In this document: positions 33,346-43,393 of the stretch, piece after piece
How the letters are laid out: the number at the start of each line of letters is the position of its first letter
Numbering within the stretch: the first letter of the stretch is position 1
Source of the DNA: Isosphaeraceae bacterium
GTDB lineage: Bacteria > Planctomycetota > Planctomycetia > Isosphaerales > Isosphaeraceae
Direction: 5' to 3'
DNA: 59,501 nt
Assembly (NCBI GenBank): GCA_021324445.1
Contig: JAJPJC010000131.1
Location: 1 to 59,501, forward strand
The notes under the pieces: model-generated
The model's input: the letters and a program-made list of their open reading frames with translations, nothing else
Database searches by the model: none
What the model was told of the DNA's origin: nothing
Translations under genes and position numbers: made by a program

Positions 33346-34752
33346 CTACGGTTGCAGCTCCCAGCGCAGGCCCAGGGTCTGCCGGGTCTGCTCCGTCACC
33401 TGGACGCGATCGGCGATGCGGTGGCCGACGACCCAGACGATGCCGAGCTGGTCACAGACCAAGGGCGTGCGCTGGCGGCGATCGCGTGGCACCTGACGGC
33501 CGCGGAAGAAATCCGCCAGCGGCGTGCTCCGGCCACCCATCCCCAGCGGCTGGAACCGGTCGCCCGGCAATGGCGGGCGAATGGACATGGGGAAGGCCAA
33601 TCGGTCGCGGTCGATCGACTCGTCCGACGGTTCCGCGGGGTCGATCGTGGCGAGAACCCGCCCTCCGGCCCAGGGAACGGCCGCCGCGCCGGGAACCTTC
33701 AGCTCGATCGGGCCGCGGGACTCGACGGCGGGAGCGGCAGCCGCCGGCACGGGCGAGCGACGCAGGACCAGGAAGAACTGCTGAGTCGACACTGCGACAC
33801 CGGCACCGATCTCGAATCGCGGCACCTCCTGCTGTTGCACGAGGGCCGACAGCCGCCGCCAGCGCCGCGCCGACATCTCCCCCTCCGGCCAGCCGGCCCG
33901 ACGCCAGAGCCGGCGCAAGACCTCGATCCGGAGATGACCTGGAAGCGAGCTGAGAAACGCGTGCTTGAGCACGAGGCAGTCCGGCGCGACCGTGATGGTC
34001 GCGGCCTTGGCCATCGCGCGCACCTCCGCCGCGATCGCGCGGTCCGACGCGGCGGCCAGCCGTCCCAGCCGGACCAGCGCCTCGACGACTCTCGGGTTAT
34101 ATTCGGCCTCGAGCTTGGGCAGCAGGTCGAGCCGGATCCGGCTCCGGGTGCGTGTGAGGTCGGCGTTGGTCTCGTCCTCGCGGAACGGCTGTCCCAGCGC
34201 CGCCAGATGATCTCGAAGCGCGCGCCGGGGGACGTCCAGCAGTGGTCGCACCAGCGTGATTCGCGGGTCACCGCCCAGGACGCGGACGCGCGGCATGCCC
34301 GCCAGGCCGTGCAGGCCCGTCCCGCGGACGATCCGGTGCACGATCGTCTCGGCCTGATCGTCGCGGGTATGTCCGACCGCCACGACCGCGGCGGCGCGCG
34401 CCCGCGCGGTCTCGACCAGCCAGCCGTATCGGGCGCGGCGCGCGTCGGCCTCGAAGTGGCCGGCGCGGGACGGCTGCCATCGACCCAGATCGAAAGGCAA
34501 GCCGAGCGACGCGGCCAGCTCGGCGACGAACGCGGCATCGGCCCGCGCCGCCTCGCCCCGGGCGCCGTGGTCCAGGTGAGCCACCGACAGCCGCAGGCCC
34601 ACCGCCGGGGCGAGTTGATGCAAGACGCGCAACAGCCCCACGCTGTCCCCACCCCCCGAGACAGCCACAACCCATGTGCCGTCCAGGCCGCCGCTCCGCC
34701 ATCGTCCGATCCGCCGCTCGAGCCGGTCGATCCAGGACATGCCCACCCTCAC
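33346..34752 (-). CDS. tilS: tRNA(Ile)-lysidine synthase
   Basis: A 468-residue enzyme that adds lysine to C34 of the tRNA-Ile anticodon with ATP, changing codon recognition from AUG to AUA. The N-type ATP-pyrophosphatase P-loop SGGGDS lies at residues 32-37. The signature HLDHGARGEAARADAAFV and the later GHTRDDQAETIVHRIVRGTG are typical of TilS. A C-terminal domain of about 120 residues ends with GDRFQPLGMGG, also family-typical. The gene lies 131 bases upstream of rnr on the same strand and diverges from the methyltransferase gene. It is an essential housekeeping function. Confidence 0.93.
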   Translation of the reverse strand: MRVGMSWIDRLERRIGRWRSGGLDGTWVVAVSGGGDSVGLLRVLHQLAPAVGLRLSVAHLDHGARGEAARADAAFVAELAASLGLPFDLGRWQPSRAGHFEADARRARYGWLVETARARAAAVVAVGHTRDDQAETIVHRIVRGTGLHGLAGMPRVRVLGGDPRITLVRPLLDVPRRALRDHLAALGQPFREDETNADLTRTRSRIRLDLLPKLEAEYNPRVVEALVRLGRLAAASDRAIAAEVRAMAKAATITVAPDCLVLKHAFLSSLPGHLRIEVLRRLWRRAGWPEGEMSARRWRRLSALVQQQEVPRFEIGAGVAVSTQQFFLVLRRSPVPAAAAPAVESRGPIELKVPGAAAVPWAGGRVLATIDPAEPSDESIDRDRLAFPMSIRPPLPGDRFQPLGMGGRSTPLADFFRGRQVPRDRRQRTPLVCDQLGIVWVVGHRIADRVQVTEQTRQTLGLRWELQP

Positions 34753-34793
34753 TCGTCGCTGGTTGCCAGTTGCCGATTGCCGGTCGATTCTGG

Positions 34794-34880
34794 AACGTAG
34801 GACGTAGGGACCGGAACGGCCGACCCTGTGCTTTGCATCGAGGATTCAGCGCTGCTCCCGCCGGCACAGCCGGCCCTACT
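34794..34880. repeat. degenerate palindromic element between tilS and the methyltransferase gene
   Basis: ACGTAGGACGTAGGGACCGG on the left and CCGGCCCTAC on the right form partial inverted ends (GTAGGG at 34804, CCCTAC at 34874). The ends resemble the GTAGG...CCTAC ends of the elements at 29993 and 42155, but the interior is not symmetric. Confidence 0.4.
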
Positions 34881-34883
34881 GTC

Positions 34884-35852
34884 ATGAGTCGAGAATTGCT
34901 TTCACTCGTGCGATGTCCTCGCTGCCGCGGGGACCTGATCCTCGAAGGCGACCCTCCGCAGGCGTTGGCCTGCCGGTCCTGTGGGACAGTCGTCGCGATC
35001 CGGGGGGGGATTCCGCGCCTGGCGGGCGACTCCTATGCCGCGAGCTTCGGCCGGCAGTGGAACCGCTACGACGTGCTGCGCCCCGAGGAAGACGAGGCGA
35101 CGTTCCGGGTCAAGACCGGGATAGCGGCGACCGAGCTGGCCGGCCGCCTGGTGCTCGACGCCGGCTGTGGCGGCGGCCGATACACCCGCCTGGTCGGCGC
35201 GCACGGCGCCCACGTCGTTGCCGTGGACCTCAGTACCGCCGTCGAGAAGGCCGCCGCCCTCTGCGCCGGGCTGCCCAAGGTCCTGATCGCCCAGGCGGAC
35301 CTCCTGGACCTGCCCCTCGCCGAGGGGGCTTTCGACCTGGTTTACTCGATCGGCGTCTTGCATCATACGCCCGATCCCCGCCGCGCCTTCGCCCAGATCG
35401 CCCGGCGGGTCAAGCCGGGCGGCCGTCTGGCCGTCTGGCTCTACCGCCGCAACACGGTCCCGCAGGAGTGGATCAATACCGGGATCCGTGCCCTGACGAC
35501 CCGCCTGCCCACGCGCCTGCTCGAGCCCCTCTGCGCCGGCCTGGGAGCGCTCGGGAGTATCCCTCTACTCAACCGCACCCTCAGCAAGGTCGTCAACTTT
35601 TCCAGCCACCCCGACTGGACCCTCCGCGTCTGCGACAACTTCGACTGGTACGCCCCCCGCTACCAGTCGCATCACACCCTCGATGAACTCAAGCACTGGT
35701 TCGCCGCGGAGGGGTTCGCGGACATCCTCGAACTGCCGCCGGCCAAGCGCGGAAGGCTCTACGACTGGGCCTACGACCATGACCTGATCGTCGGCAGCGG
35801 CGTCAATGTGGTGGGCAGGAGGCCGTCCTTGGAAGCACGCAGTCCGCGGTAG
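34884..35852 (+). CDS. SAM-dependent methyltransferase with an N-terminal Trm112-like zinc ribbon
   Basis: A 322-residue protein. The chosen ATG gives an immediate zinc ribbon with C11, C14, C30 and C33 (VRCPRCRGDL, ALACRSCG), as in Trm112p-like domains. The class I methyltransferase fold follows: motif I LVLDAGCGGGRYTRL near residue 92, motif II HVVAVDLS, and a motif-IV region AFDLVYSIGVLHHTPDP. The substrate is not evident. Similar two-part proteins modify quinone or natural-product precursors, or act in surface polysaccharide synthesis. An upstream extension of the frame to 34674 is antisense to tilS and has no start signal. It is divergent from tilS. Confidence 0.87.
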   Translation: MSRELLSLVRCPRCRGDLILEGDPPQALACRSCGTVVAIRGGIPRLAGDSYAASFGRQWNRYDVLRPEEDEATFRVKTGIAATELAGRLVLDAGCGGGRYTRLVGAHGAHVVAVDLSTAVEKAAALCAGLPKVLIAQADLLDLPLAEGAFDLVYSIGVLHHTPDPRRAFAQIARRVKPGGRLAVWLYRRNTVPQEWINTGIRALTTRLPTRLLEPLCAGLGALGSIPLLNRTLSKVVNFSSHPDWTLRVCDNFDWYAPRYQSHHTLDELKHWFAAEGFADILELPPAKRGRLYDWAYDHDLIVGSGVNVVGRRPSLEARSPR

Positions 35853-35900
35853 GCAGTACGCAGCAAGCGAAAAGCCGGCCTTGTCTTCACTGGGCACTGG

Positions 35901-36848
35901 CTACTGCGCGCCCAACCGCGGCGCGGGCGGCCAGAGGTGGAAGCCGGTCATGGTGGTCTTGATGCGGTAGAGGCTCTTGCCGGCGCAGATGTAGAGGGTC
36001 TTGCGGTCATCGCCGCCGAACTCGACGTTGGCGGGATCTTCGGGGGTCGGGATGACCTCCAGGATTTTCCCCTCGGGAGAGAAGATGTACACACCGGCCT
36101 TGGAGCCGGAGCCGGCGGCGGCGACGATCCGGCCGTCGGTGGTGACGGTCATACCGTCGATGCCGCGATCGTTGCCGAAATCGTGGAGGACGCGCGCGCC
36201 GCTGACTTTGCCGCGGGCGCCGATATCGGCGGCCACCAGCGCCCGCCGCTGCCGTCCGTTGTCCGAGACGTAGAGGGTCCGTCCGTCGGGGCTGATCGCC
36301 AGCCCGTTGGGCTTGGTGACCGGCAGGTCCAGCGGGATGACGAAGCCTTCCGGCTCGATGAGGAAGACCCCCTCGAAATCGAGGTCGCGGGGCTCATTGC
36401 CGACATAGCGGGGATCGGAGACGTACACCCGCCCCTGGCGATCGATGGCGACGTCGTTGGGGCTGTTGAACCGCTTCGCATCGACGCTATCGGCCAGCGT
36501 GCGGACGGTGCCGTCCGGGTCGGTGATCGAGACCCGGCGGCCGCCCCCGCTATTGGCCCCCTCGGCGACGATCAACTGACCCCGCGGGTTGAAGGCCATG
36601 CCGTTGGCTCGACCGCTCGGCTCGCGGAAAACTGTCGTCCGGCCGGTCTTCGGATCGAAGCGGAGGATCCGGTTGCCGATGTCCGAGAAGAGGATCGAGC
36701 CGTCGGCCGAGAGGGCCCCTCCTTCGGTGAATTCCCCTTCTTCGAAGACTTTCTCCAGCTTGGCCCCGGGCGCGACGACGCTGGTCGATCCCGATTCGGG
36801 CGGGGGAAAGCCGATCACAGCCGTCACGACCAGCCACGAAATGGACAT
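35901..36848 (-). CDS. Exported SMP-30/gluconolactonase-like beta-propeller protein
   Basis: A 315-residue protein with a signal peptide (ISWLVVTAVIGFPPP) from ATG 36848, preceded by GGGGAG. A longer frame to 36911 is not needed. The propeller shows family-typical pieces: EGPxW-like FTEGGALSADGSILFSD, then RFNSPNDVAIDRQGRVYVSD and KPNGLAISPDGRTLYVSDN, and further on GIDGMTVTTDGRIVAA. The metal ligands expected are the early Glu, the Asn in SPND and the Asp in SDN. It likely hydrolyses sugar lactones or related esters in the periplasm. It is convergent with the methyltransferase gene, 48 bases apart. Confidence 0.88.
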   Translation of the reverse strand: MSISWLVVTAVIGFPPPESGSTSVVAPGAKLEKVFEEGEFTEGGALSADGSILFSDIGNRILRFDPKTGRTTVFREPSGRANGMAFNPRGQLIVAEGANSGGGRRVSITDPDGTVRTLADSVDAKRFNSPNDVAIDRQGRVYVSDPRYVGNEPRDLDFEGVFLIEPEGFVIPLDLPVTKPNGLAISPDGRTLYVSDNGRQRRALVAADIGARGKVSGARVLHDFGNDRGIDGMTVTTDGRIVAAAGSGSKAGVYIFSPEGKILEVIPTPEDPANVEFGGDDRKTLYICAGKSLYRIKTTMTGFHLWPPAPRLGAQ

Positions 36849-37002
36849 GCGCAAGTCTCCCCACGATGCGGTGCACACCCATCCTCGAAACCTACCGTGA
36901 GAGCCGCGCACCGGTCAAGAAGGCTGTGACGTCGCCGACGATCCGCCGGGGCCATCACCCGCGCGGAGCCCACGAGGGAGCGGACAGGGTCTGGTCCTCC
37001 TC

Positions 37003-37491
37003 TCAATGCGGTTGGGGTTGAGGGACGACCGACGGCGGTGGGGTCCAGGTCTGCGGCGGCGGCTCGGCCGGGGCCGGATGCGGAACCGCCGGCGGCGCGA
37101 CGGGAACGCCGGCGCGCGCCGGAGCGGACCCCGACGATCCGCGGCGGCCGGTCTCCGGATTGAAGACCATCTCCGCGTCGAGATCCGGGTCGGCCCGCAC
37201 CACCATCTTGGGATCGATCGCCGCCGGGGCGACGATGACGAACCGATCGCGCGGCGGACGGACCGGGGTCCGAAGGCGGCCGATCGGTCCGGGTATCACG
37301 GCCTGCTGGCCCGGTACCTTCTGGAACCTGAGCGCGCTCCGCACGGGGCCCTGCCCTCGGGACGGTATGGCGGAGAACAGCAGCCCGCTCAGGACGATCA
37401 CGACCACCAACTGCCCAATCGCGCGGATCCGCCAGTACCACGGCCGCACGTTCGACGGAAGCTCCGGGTCGTAATCGGACTTGGGTTTCAT
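37003..37491 (-). CDS. Membrane-anchored Pro-rich hypothetical protein
   Basis: A 162-residue protein. A short cytoplasmic N-terminus precedes one hydrophobic segment (GQLVVVIVLSGLLFSAIP). The remainder is extracytoplasmic: a basic stretch, a possible beta segment (RDRFVIVAPAAIDPKMVV), the phrase DLDAEMVFNPETGRRG, and a Pro/Gln-rich tail. GGAGA precedes the ATG. No domain is recognised, and similar membrane-anchored Pro-rich proteins are common in planctomycetes. It lies 154 bases upstream of the SMP-30-like gene on the same strand. Confidence 0.6.
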   Translation of the reverse strand: MKPKSDYDPELPSNVRPWYWRIRAIGQLVVVIVLSGLLFSAIPSRGQGPVRSALRFQKVPGQQAVIPGPIGRLRTPVRPPRDRFVIVAPAAIDPKMVVRADPDLDAEMVFNPETGRRGSSGSAPARAGVPVAPPAVPHPAPAEPPPQTWTPPPSVVPQPQPH

Positions 37492-37581
37492 GGCCGTCTC
37501 CTATCTTGTGGCTCGGTTTCGACGAGTCCCTCCGTGGGGGACGTTCCTCACCAGAACGATCACGTGCCAGCCTGCGGTTTC

Positions 37582-39072
<1,491 letters not shown>

Positions 39073-39453
39073 CCTCGATCCCCCTTGGCTGTGGCGTCTC
39101 GCGCGAGTTTCGACCGCATGGGCCGGCAAATCGACCCATCCTCACGGCGGGTCATCCCAGCATACCGATTCTATACCCTGTGGAGCCCCGGGTTGAGATC
39201 CAGCCTCCCGGAGGCTGGCCGGGTCAGCCAGACCACCGACGGCGGTGATCGCCGTCTCGATGACCAACCAGGCTCAGAGACTCGCCTGGAACCATCGCGA
39301 CTTCCTGGTACAATCCAGGTAGATCCGCAACCGGCCGCCTGGGCGTAAGTCCCTATGAGCCAGCAGTCGAAGCGATGATGCAACCGGCGGCTTCCCTGCG
39401 GCCCTTCGAGGTGCCAGCGCACGAACAGTGGCTCACCACGGACAGGAGGCGCT
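39073..39453. other. divergent intergenic region, DUF1501 and Uma2 genes
   Basis: These 381 bases contain no supported gene. They hold a perfect palindrome CCAGCCTCC-C-GGAGGCTGG at 39200-39218 and a TACAAT hexamer at 39309-39314 flanked by CCTGG/CCAGG, which might be a -10 element for the Uma2 gene, although no convincing -35 goes with it. AGGAGG at 39444-39449 is the ribosome binding site of the next gene. Confidence 0.45.
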
Positions 39454-40206
39454 GTGAGCTCAGTCACGACGGTCGCTTCGGTCATGCCTTCCCCGCCGGC
39501 CGATGTTCCGCCGCGCTCGATTCCTTCCCTGGATGAACTCTTCGCGATGACAACCGAGCCGGACGAGCGGGTTCTGATCCACGACGTGGACTGGGCGTTC
39601 TACGAGCAGCTCGTCGACTCGATCCCCGAGGGGGCCAATCTCCACGTCGATTATGACGGGAAGGATCTCGAGATCATGACCCTCAGCCCGCTTCACGATG
39701 GAGAGAAGAAATTGTTCGGCCAGTTCGTCGAGGCCGTCGCCCAGGAGTTAGCGATTCCCTACAAGAGCGCCGGTCAAACGACCTGGAAACGGCCTGAGGT
39801 CGCTCGGGGGCTGGAGTCCGACGAGAGCCATTTCTTCCGCGTGGAGAAGTTGGCGGCAGTGGCCGCGGCGAAGGGACGCCGATCGAAGAAGATCGCCGAC
39901 TATCCCAATCCCGACCTGGGCATCGAAGTGGACATCTCACCGTCGAAGATCGACCGGCCGGGGATTTATGCTGCGCTGAGGGTCGCCGAGGTCTGGCGGT
40001 TCGACGGCGAGAGCCAGCAGGTTGTCATCGAGCATCTGGGGGAGGATGGGACCTACCGTCCCATCGAGGTCAGCACGCTCGTGCCGGTGCGGGCGGAGGA
40101 GATCCGGCGGTGCGTGGTGGAGGAAGACTCCCGCGATGAGTCGGCCTGGGGCCGGCGGCTCCGAGCCTGGGCCCGGGCTGAGCTGGCCCCCCGGCTCGCG
40201 CGGTGA
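39454..40206 (+). CDS. Uma2-family (DUF820) putative endonuclease
   Basis: A 250-residue Uma2 protein starting at GTG behind AGGAGG with a four-base gap. Landmarks are LHVDYDGKDLEIM near residue 63, which corresponds to the variable strand before the core, HDGEKKLFGQFVEAVA near residue 81, and PDLGIEVDIS with the acidic core residues near residue 152. It ends with AEVWRFDGESQQVVI. It is intact and longer than the copy at 2863, and from a different subgroup judging by its wording. It stands alone, 197 bases before the arginine decarboxylase gene. The biological role of the family is not known. Confidence 0.87.
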   Translation: MSSVTTVASVMPSPPADVPPRSIPSLDELFAMTTEPDERVLIHDVDWAFYEQLVDSIPEGANLHVDYDGKDLEIMTLSPLHDGEKKLFGQFVEAVAQELAIPYKSAGQTTWKRPEVARGLESDESHFFRVEKLAAVAAAKGRRSKKIADYPNPDLGIEVDISPSKIDRPGIYAALRVAEVWRFDGESQQVVIEHLGEDGTYRPIEVSTLVPVRAEEIRRCVVEEDSRDESAWGRRLRAWARAELAPRLAR

Positions 40207-40260
40207 ACCGAGGCCGCCATCCTCGCGCGGTCCCTGGACCGGCTCCCCGACCTTGTGATC

Positions 40261-40290
40261 TTGATGTAACATCGCAAATCCCATAATAAT
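40261..40290 (+). promoter_or_regulatory. candidate promoter of the arginine decarboxylase gene
   Basis: TTGATG (40261-40266), an 18-base spacer and AATAAT (40285-40290, 5 of 6) lie in a conspicuously AT-rich stretch. The predicted leader to the ATG at 40403 is about 105 bases. Confidence 0.5.
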
Positions 40291-40402
40291 TCATTCTGTC
40301 ATCGGGCGTGGCGCGCGGCGTTGACGCAACGCTGGTCCGGTGGGGGAGCCAAACAGGGCAGGATCGCGGAACTCGGCCCGTCCAGGAGGTGTCAGGCCCA
40401 CG

Positions 40403-40948
40403 ATGTACGTACCCACGAAATTGTTCTTTACCAAGGGTCACGGGATCCATCGCGAGAAGCTGACGAGCTTCGAGCTGGCCCTGCGTGACGCCCGGATCGC
40501 CTGCTACAACCTGGTGCGCGTCTCGAGCATCTTCCCGCCCAACTGCAAGGAAATCTCGATCGACGAGGGGTTGAAGCAGCTCCAGCCCGGTCAGATCGTC
40601 CACGTCGTGATGAGTGAGAGCGCCACGGCCGAGCCCAATCGGCTGGTCGCGGCCAGTGTCGGGGTCGCCATCCCGCGCGATCGGAGCCTCTTCGGCTACC
40701 TGTCCGAGCATCATGCCTACGGCCAGACGGCCAAGACCGCCGCGGATTACGCCGAGGATCTCGCCGCCGAGATGCTCGCCACCGTCCTGGGCGTCGAATT
40801 CAATCCCGACAGCTCGTGGGACGAGAAGCGCGAGATCTGGAAGATCGCCGACGTGTTTTACAAGACGAAAGAAGTGACCCAGACCGCCGTCGGCCACAAG
40901 GACGGTCTCTGGACCACGGTCGTGGCCGCGGCCATCCTCCTGGCGTGA
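40403..40948 (+). CDS. Pyruvoyl-dependent arginine decarboxylase
   Basis: A 181-residue proenzyme that decarboxylates arginine to agmatine. AGGAGG lies ten bases ahead of the ATG. The self-cleavage site is the S41-S42 pair in [12 protein letters not shown]; serinolysis would leave a pyruvoyl group on the new beta-chain N-terminus. Other family patterns are the N-terminal [11 protein letters not shown], the [16 protein letters not shown] block and the C-terminal TVVAAAILL. The length matches archaeal and bacterial PvlArgDC. The DHS-family gene follows 52 bases downstream, which suggests a polyamine pathway from arginine. Confidence 0.93.
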   Translation: MYVPTKLFFTKGHGIHREKLTSFELALRDARIACYNLVRVSSIFPPNCKEISIDEGLKQLQPGQIVHVVMSESATAEPNRLVAASVGVAIPRDRSLFGYLSEHHAYGQTAKTAADYAEDLAAEMLATVLGVEFNPDSSWDEKREIWKIADVFYKTKEVTQTAVGHKDGLWTTVVAAAILLA

Positions 40949-41000
40949 GGTTGGTCAGCCCGCCTCGTCCCGTCCCGTCACCGGACCCGAGTCATCAACC

Positions 41001-42131
41001 ATGGGCTTCCTGGAATCGATCAGCCTCCATCGCATCGCGCCCCCACGCGTCACCGGGACCGAGACGGTCGCCGAGCTGATCGACGGCGCCTTCTCCAGTT
41101 ACAACGCCGGTCGGCTGCGTGAGGTGTGTCGCGTCTTCACCGACAAGCTCCTCCAGCCGGATTGCACGGTCGGGCTGACGCTCTCCGGGGCCCTGACCCC
41201 GGCGGGGCTGGGGATGAGCTGCCTGATCCCCCTGATTCAGGCCGGCTTCGTCGACTGGATCGTCTCGACCGGCGCCAACCTGTATCACGACACTCATTAT
41301 GCGCTGGACCTGCCGCTGCATCAGAGCCGTCCCAACCTCGATGACTTCGCGCTGCGCGAACACGACGTCATCCGGATCTATGACATCGTGTTCGACTACC
41401 GGACCTTGCTCGACACCGATGCCTTTTATCGAGAGCTGATCCAGGACCAGACGTTCGCGCGGCCGATGGGGACCGCCGAATTTCACCACGAGGTGGGTCG
41501 CTACCTCCACGGCCGGGCCCGGGCCCTGGGGCGGCCCACCCCAAGCTTGCTCGCCGCGGCCTTCGAGTTCGACGTGCCGATCTACACGTCGAGTCCGGGC
41601 GATAGCTCGATCGGAATGAACCTGGCGGCCCTGAGCCTGCAAGGGGGCCGGCTCCAGGTCGACACGCTCCGCGATGTGAACGAAACCGCGGCGATCGTGT
41701 ACGCAGCCAAGCGCGACGGCGGCAAGTCCGGGGTCTTGATCCTGGGAGGGGGGAGCCCCAAGAACTTCATCCTCCAGACCGAGCCGCAGATCCAGGAAGT
41801 GCTGGGGCTTAGCGAGAGCGGCCATGACTACTTCCTCCAGATCACCGACGCCCGTCCCGACACCGGGGGACTCTCGGGCGCGACGGCCAGCGAGGCGATG
41901 ACCTGGGGCAAGGTCGACCCCGACAGGCTGCCCGACTCGGTGACCTGCTATACCGACTCCACCATCGCACTGCCGCTGTTGACGGCCTATGCCCTCGCCC
42001 GGCGGTCACCGCGGCCCCCGCGCCGGCTCTATCGCCGCCGCGGCCAGGACTACGAGGCGCTCCGCACGGCCTATGAAGCGCGGCTTCGCAGCGATTCCGC
42101 AGAGCCGGCCCCCCGGAAGCGCCCTGGCTGA
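41001..42131 (+). CDS. Deoxyhypusine-synthase-family enzyme (probable bacterial homospermidine synthase-like)
   Basis: A 376-residue protein of the deoxyhypusine synthase fold. The NAD-binding and active-site features are retained: [13 protein letters not shown] near residue 93, [19 protein letters not shown], and SEAMTWGKV with the lysine that forms the substrate imine at residue 304. Bacteria lack the eIF5A substrate. Bacterial members of this family have been proposed or shown to make homospermidine or related polyamines by aminobutyl transfer. The neighbouring arginine decarboxylase supports a polyamine role. The exact acceptor (putrescine, or another amine) cannot be decided from the sequence. 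Family assignment is firm, and the reaction is inference. Confidence 0.88.
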   Translation: MGFLESISLHRIAPPRVTGTETVAELIDGAFSSYNAGRLREVCRVFTDKLLQPDCTVGLTLSGALTPAGLGMSCLIPLIQAGFVDWIVSTGANLYHDTHYALDLPLHQSRPNLDDFALREHDVIRIYDIVFDYRTLLDTDAFYRELIQDQTFARPMGTAEFHHEVGRYLHGRARALGRPTPSLLAAAFEFDVPIYTSSPGDSSIGMNLAALSLQGGRLQVDTLRDVNETAAIVYAAKRDGGKSGVLILGGGSPKNFILQTEPQIQEVLGLSESGHDYFLQITDARPDTGGLSGATASEAMTWGKVDPDRLPDSVTCYTDSTIALPLLTAYALARRSPRPPRRLYRRRGQDYEALRTAYEARLRSDSAEPAPRKRPG

Positions 42132-42154
42132 TCGGACTTCGGCAAGGTAGGCGC

Positions 42155-42225
42155 GCACGTGGGTCAGGCTTTAACCTGACAGGAAACCGATCGAGTCTTA
42201 TCAGGCTAAAGCCTGACCTACGTGC
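42155..42225. repeat. palindromic element with 19-bp inverted ends
   Basis: The left arm (42155-42173, GCACGTGGGTCAGGCTTTA) pairs with the right arm (42207-42225, TAAAGCCTGACCTACGTGC) over 19 bases with one G-T mismatch. Each arm also belongs to a smaller hairpin: GTCAGG-CTTTAA-CCTGAC and TCAGGCT-AA-AGCCTGA. The core and the ACGTRGGTC end match the array at 29993. Confidence 0.85.
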
Positions 42226-42238
42226 CTGCCTGGCTCCT

Positions 42239-43264
42239 ATGTCGCACCGATCGAGGACCCGCGTCTTGACTGTGGACCCGGAGCAACCGGACCCGTCCGC
42301 GCTGGCGGAGGCCGCCCGGGTCTTGCGGGGCGGTGGGCTCGTCGCCTTCGCCACCGAGACGGTTTATGGCCTGGGGGCTGTGGCCACCGACGAGCGCGCG
42401 GTCGCCCAGATCTTCGCAGCCAAGGGCCGGCCCGCCAGCAATCCGGTGATCGTCCACGTGGCGGACATTGGCCAGGCCAGGTCGTGCGTCGTCGCTTGGC
42501 CCGAGGTGGCGGAGGAGCTGGCTCGCCGGTTCTGGCCGGGACCCTTGACACTCGTACTGAACCGCGCCGGGCGCATCCCGGACATCGTCTCGGCCGGCCA
42601 GCCGACCGTCGCGGTGCGGGCGCCCGCGGGGAACGTGGCGCGCGGCTTGATCGAGCGAACGGGCGAACCGATCGCGGCGCCCAGCGCGAATCGGTCGAAC
42701 CGGCTCTCGCCGACCCGTTGCGCCCATGTGCTGGCCGATCTCGAGGGTCAGATCGACCTCGTGCTCGACAGCGGACCGACCGCCGTGGGCCTGGAGTCCA
42801 CCGTGCTGGACCTGACCGGCGAGCCCTTGCGATTGCTTCGCCCGGGACCGATCTCCAGCCGGGAACTCGAGTCGGCGCTGCCGGGCCGCGGGCTCGTCCT
42901 TCCGGCGGCCGGCGAATCCGTCGAGCGGCCAACGAGTCCCGGGCGGATGGCGGTCCACTACGCGCCGCGGACTCCGTCGTTCCGCGTCGATTCCTCCGAG
43001 GAGCTGGCGCGGATCTCCGACCGTCAGGGAATGGCCGTGATCGCCATCGGTGCGGGCTCCGTGCCGCTGGCCCCTCCCCTCACGCCGGTCTTCCGACTGG
43101 AAACCCCCGACGAAGCGTCCCGGCACCTCTACGAGACGCTCCATCACTGCGACGCGCTGGGCCTGCGATCGATCCTCGTGGTCATGCCCCCGGACCGCCC
43201 CGAGTGGCACGCCGTCCGGGACCGTCTCCTGCGCGCCACCCGGCCGGTGGCTTCGTCGGAATAG
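42239..43264 (+). CDS. Threonylcarbamoyl-AMP synthase (Sua5 type)
   Basis: A 341-residue enzyme that makes threonylcarbamoyl-AMP from threonine, bicarbonate and ATP for the tRNA t6A37 modification. The YrdC domain (about residues 20-205) has the KRSxN-like and dsRNA-type surface: FATETVYGLGA, the IFAAKGRPASNP motif near residue 60, and SANRSNRLSPTR. The second, Sua5-type domain follows the linker SPGRMAVHYAPRTPS near residue 230. This length, with the extra domain, is of the Sua5 and not of the short TsaC type. No clear ribosome binding site precedes the ATG. The palindromic element lies just upstream, so start or promoter could be affected. Confidence 0.92.
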   Translation: MSHRSRTRVLTVDPEQPDPSALAEAARVLRGGGLVAFATETVYGLGAVATDERAVAQIFAAKGRPASNPVIVHVADIGQARSCVVAWPEVAEELARRFWPGPLTLVLNRAGRIPDIVSAGQPTVAVRAPAGNVARGLIERTGEPIAAPSANRSNRLSPTRCAHVLADLEGQIDLVLDSGPTAVGLESTVLDLTGEPLRLLRPGPISSRELESALPGRGLVLPAAGESVERPTSPGRMAVHYAPRTPSFRVDSSEELARISDRQGMAVIAIGAGSVPLAPPLTPVFRLETPDEASRHLYETLHHCDALGLRSILVVMPPDRPEWHAVRDRLLRATRPVASSE

Positions 43265-43393
43265 TGGCTGGTGGCCAAATCGGTCCAGGCCCTGGGGAAC
43301 GCGCTCGCAGAGTCGCCGGACGGAACCGGCTCCTACCAAGGTCCCCAATCCGGTGACTTGTGGGAGGAGGCGGCTCCGTTCGCCGATCCCCAC

